Source: Shewanella xiamenensis
GTDB taxonomy: Bacteria > Pseudomonadota > Gammaproteobacteria > Enterobacterales > Shewanellaceae
Length of the DNA stretch: 64,000 nucleotides
Direction of reading: 5' to 3'
NCBI RefSeq assembly: GCF_014647135.1
Contig: NZ_BMOP01000014.1
Span: forward strand, 38,376 to 102,375
Shown here: one piece after another, positions 63,023-64,000 of the stretch
Position numbering within the stretch: position 1 is the first letter of the stretch
How the letters are laid out: every line of letters begins with the position of its first letter
Made by a program: the position numbers and the translations under genes
Notes under the pieces: generated by a model
Told to the model about the DNA's origin: nothing
Database searches by the model: none
The model's input: the letters and a program-made list of their open reading frames with translations, nothing else

Positions 63023-64000
63023 ATGAAGTTTCCCGGTCAGCGCAAATCGAAACATTATTTTCCGGTCAAAACCCGTGACCCATTGCTTGAGCAATTAACG
63101 CAGCAACCTCAACCTTTTGCGACTTATATCAGCGGTATCGATCAAACCTTAGTGGATATCGAAGCCAAGGTAGAGGATGAGTTGCTCGGCCGTTATGGTT
63201 TACCCAAGGGGAATTCGACGCTTATCAATGATGAGCAAGCGCACGCCCTGTATACCGAGCTGAAACAAAACGGTTTGATCAGCGATGAGTTTGCGGGCGG
63301 CACTATTGGTAACACAGTGCACAATTATTCAATTTTGGCCGATGACCGCTCTGTGTTGTTTGGGGTGATGAGCCAAAATATCGAAGTCGGCAGTTACGCC
63401 TACCGTTATCTTTGCAACACCTCCTCTAAAGTAGACCTTAACTTCCTGCAACCCGTCGATGGCCCCATAGGTCGTTGTTTTACGCTGATTTCTGATTGCG
63501 GTGAGCGTACCTTCGCGATCAGTAAAGGGGCGATGGATAAGTTAACCCCAGAATACATTGATAAAGACGTAGTACAGGGCAGCTCTGCCTTGGTATTAAC
63601 CGCCTATTTAATGCGTGCCAGCGGCGGCGACAGGATCACCGATGCGGCCATGTGCGCGATTGAATATGCCAAAGCAGCCGAAGTCCCTGTGGTATTGACC
63701 TTAGGCACACGCTTCTTAATCGAAGAAGATCCGGTTTGGTGGCAAAACTTTATCCAAGAGCATGTGACCATTTTGGCGATGAACGAAGATGAAGGCGAGG
63801 CGTTAACTGGGTTTCGCGATCCGCTGCTTGCCAGCGAAAGAGCCCTCGAGTGGTGCGATATGGTGTTAACCACCGCTGGCCCAATCGGGCTTTATACCGC
63901 AGGTTATACCGATGATGCCGAAAAGCGCGAGACCACTCATACGCTGCTGCCAGGTGCTATCCCTGAATTTAACCGTTATGAGTTCTCACGTCCAAAGCTC
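63023..64000 (+). CDS. gsk: Inosine-guanosine kinase (partial, runs off the window)
   Basis: The first 326 codons of this PfkB-family nucleoside kinase are visible, and the frame is open to the window edge. It begins MKFPGQRKSKHYFPVKTRDP and contains ISGIDQTLVDIEAKV, GGTIGNTVHNYSILADD, and the later VLTLGTRFLIEEDPVWWQ. It phosphorylates inosine and guanosine in purine salvage. The catalytic Asp region lies beyond the window. GAGAGCC precedes the ATG. Confidence 0.93.
   Translation, partial: MKFPGQRKSKHYFPVKTRDPLLEQLTQQPQPFATYISGIDQTLVDIEAKVEDELLGRYGLPKGNSTLINDEQAHALYTELKQNGLISDEFAGGTIGNTVHNYSILADDRSVLFGVMSQNIEVGSYAYRYLCNTSSKVDLNFLQPVDGPIGRCFTLISDCGERTFAISKGAMDKLTPEYIDKDVVQGSSALVLTAYLMRASGGDRITDAAMCAIEYAKAAEVPVVLTLGTRFLIEEDPVWWQNFIQEHVTILAMNEDEGEALTGFRDPLLASERALEWCDMVLTTAGPIGLYTAGYTDDAEKRETTHTLLPGAIPEFNRYEFSRPKL

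Overview
The window reads as a chromosomal segment of a gammaproteobacterium, most likely Shewanella. The right end holds the run apt, dnaX, ybaB, recR, htpG, cnoX-like, adk, hemH, gsk. Upstream of it lie an NrtR/prs/nadV NAD-salvage locus, a tyrosine-degradation pair (hpd, hmgA) beside a LysR regulator, a 4-domain-type single-copy cheV, a ChrR-type ECF sigma locus and two TonB-dependent receptors. This combination, and the many short marine-type hypotheticals, fit Shewanella. The genus call is inference from gene content and order, not from a database match. No rRNA, tRNA, CRISPR array, transposase or integrase gene was found.

Layout. 0-3 kb: an A/T-rich accessory patch with a ParA-like ATPase and a RelA/SpoT-domain (small alarmone synthetase-like) protein in a tight two-gene operon, followed by an attC-like fold and paired inverted repeats. 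3-9.5 kb: a Fur-box-controlled siderophore receptor, gamma-glutamyltransferase, a FemAB-like acyltransferase and a LysE-type exporter. 10.5-14.3 kb: an unusual operon of PEBP-like, Yellow/SMP-30-like, VOC, signal-less glycine-betaine-binding-like and RidA proteins. 14.4-17.8 kb: hpd and hmgA with a divergent LysR regulator. 18-27 kb: mixed housekeeping and hypothetical genes (AIM24 family, flippase, CigR-like, EVE, acyl-CoA ligase, periplasmic binding protein, YccF, PLP enzyme). 27.2-30.7 kb: nrtR, prs and nadV, with two NrtR-like palindromes before prs. 32-34.8 kb: ECF sigma/ChrR anti-sigma pair, a LON-domain protein and a methyltransferase; two promoters with the same TGATC(C/A)-16-CGTA layout suggest a small regulon. 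35-43 kb: cheV, two hypotheticals, lytic transglycosylase, SlyD, M1 peptidase, DUF3389-like protein and esterase. 43-48 kb: a 5'-nucleotidase lipoprotein and a large TonB receptor. 48-52 kb: DksA/TraR-like protein, dusC and an HvfABC-type RiPP locus. 52-64 kb: small membrane proteins, then the conserved apt-to-gsk run.

Two loci deserve most attention. The first is hvfABC (49.8-51.9 kb): a secreted precursor with four EGKCG-type repeats, a DUF692 multinuclear iron oxidase and a DUF2063 partner, expected to make a copper-binding modified peptide. The second is the ParA plus alarmone-synthetase pair at the left edge. It is adjacent to a possible integron attC site, and its pairing is not one I recognise as a described system. 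Smaller regulatory finds are a perfect 15-bp hairpin covering a start codon at 36.65 kb, an A9 slippery run in an unusually long dnaX, an attenuator-like hairpin between hvfA and hvfB, and several short tandem duplications at gene edges.
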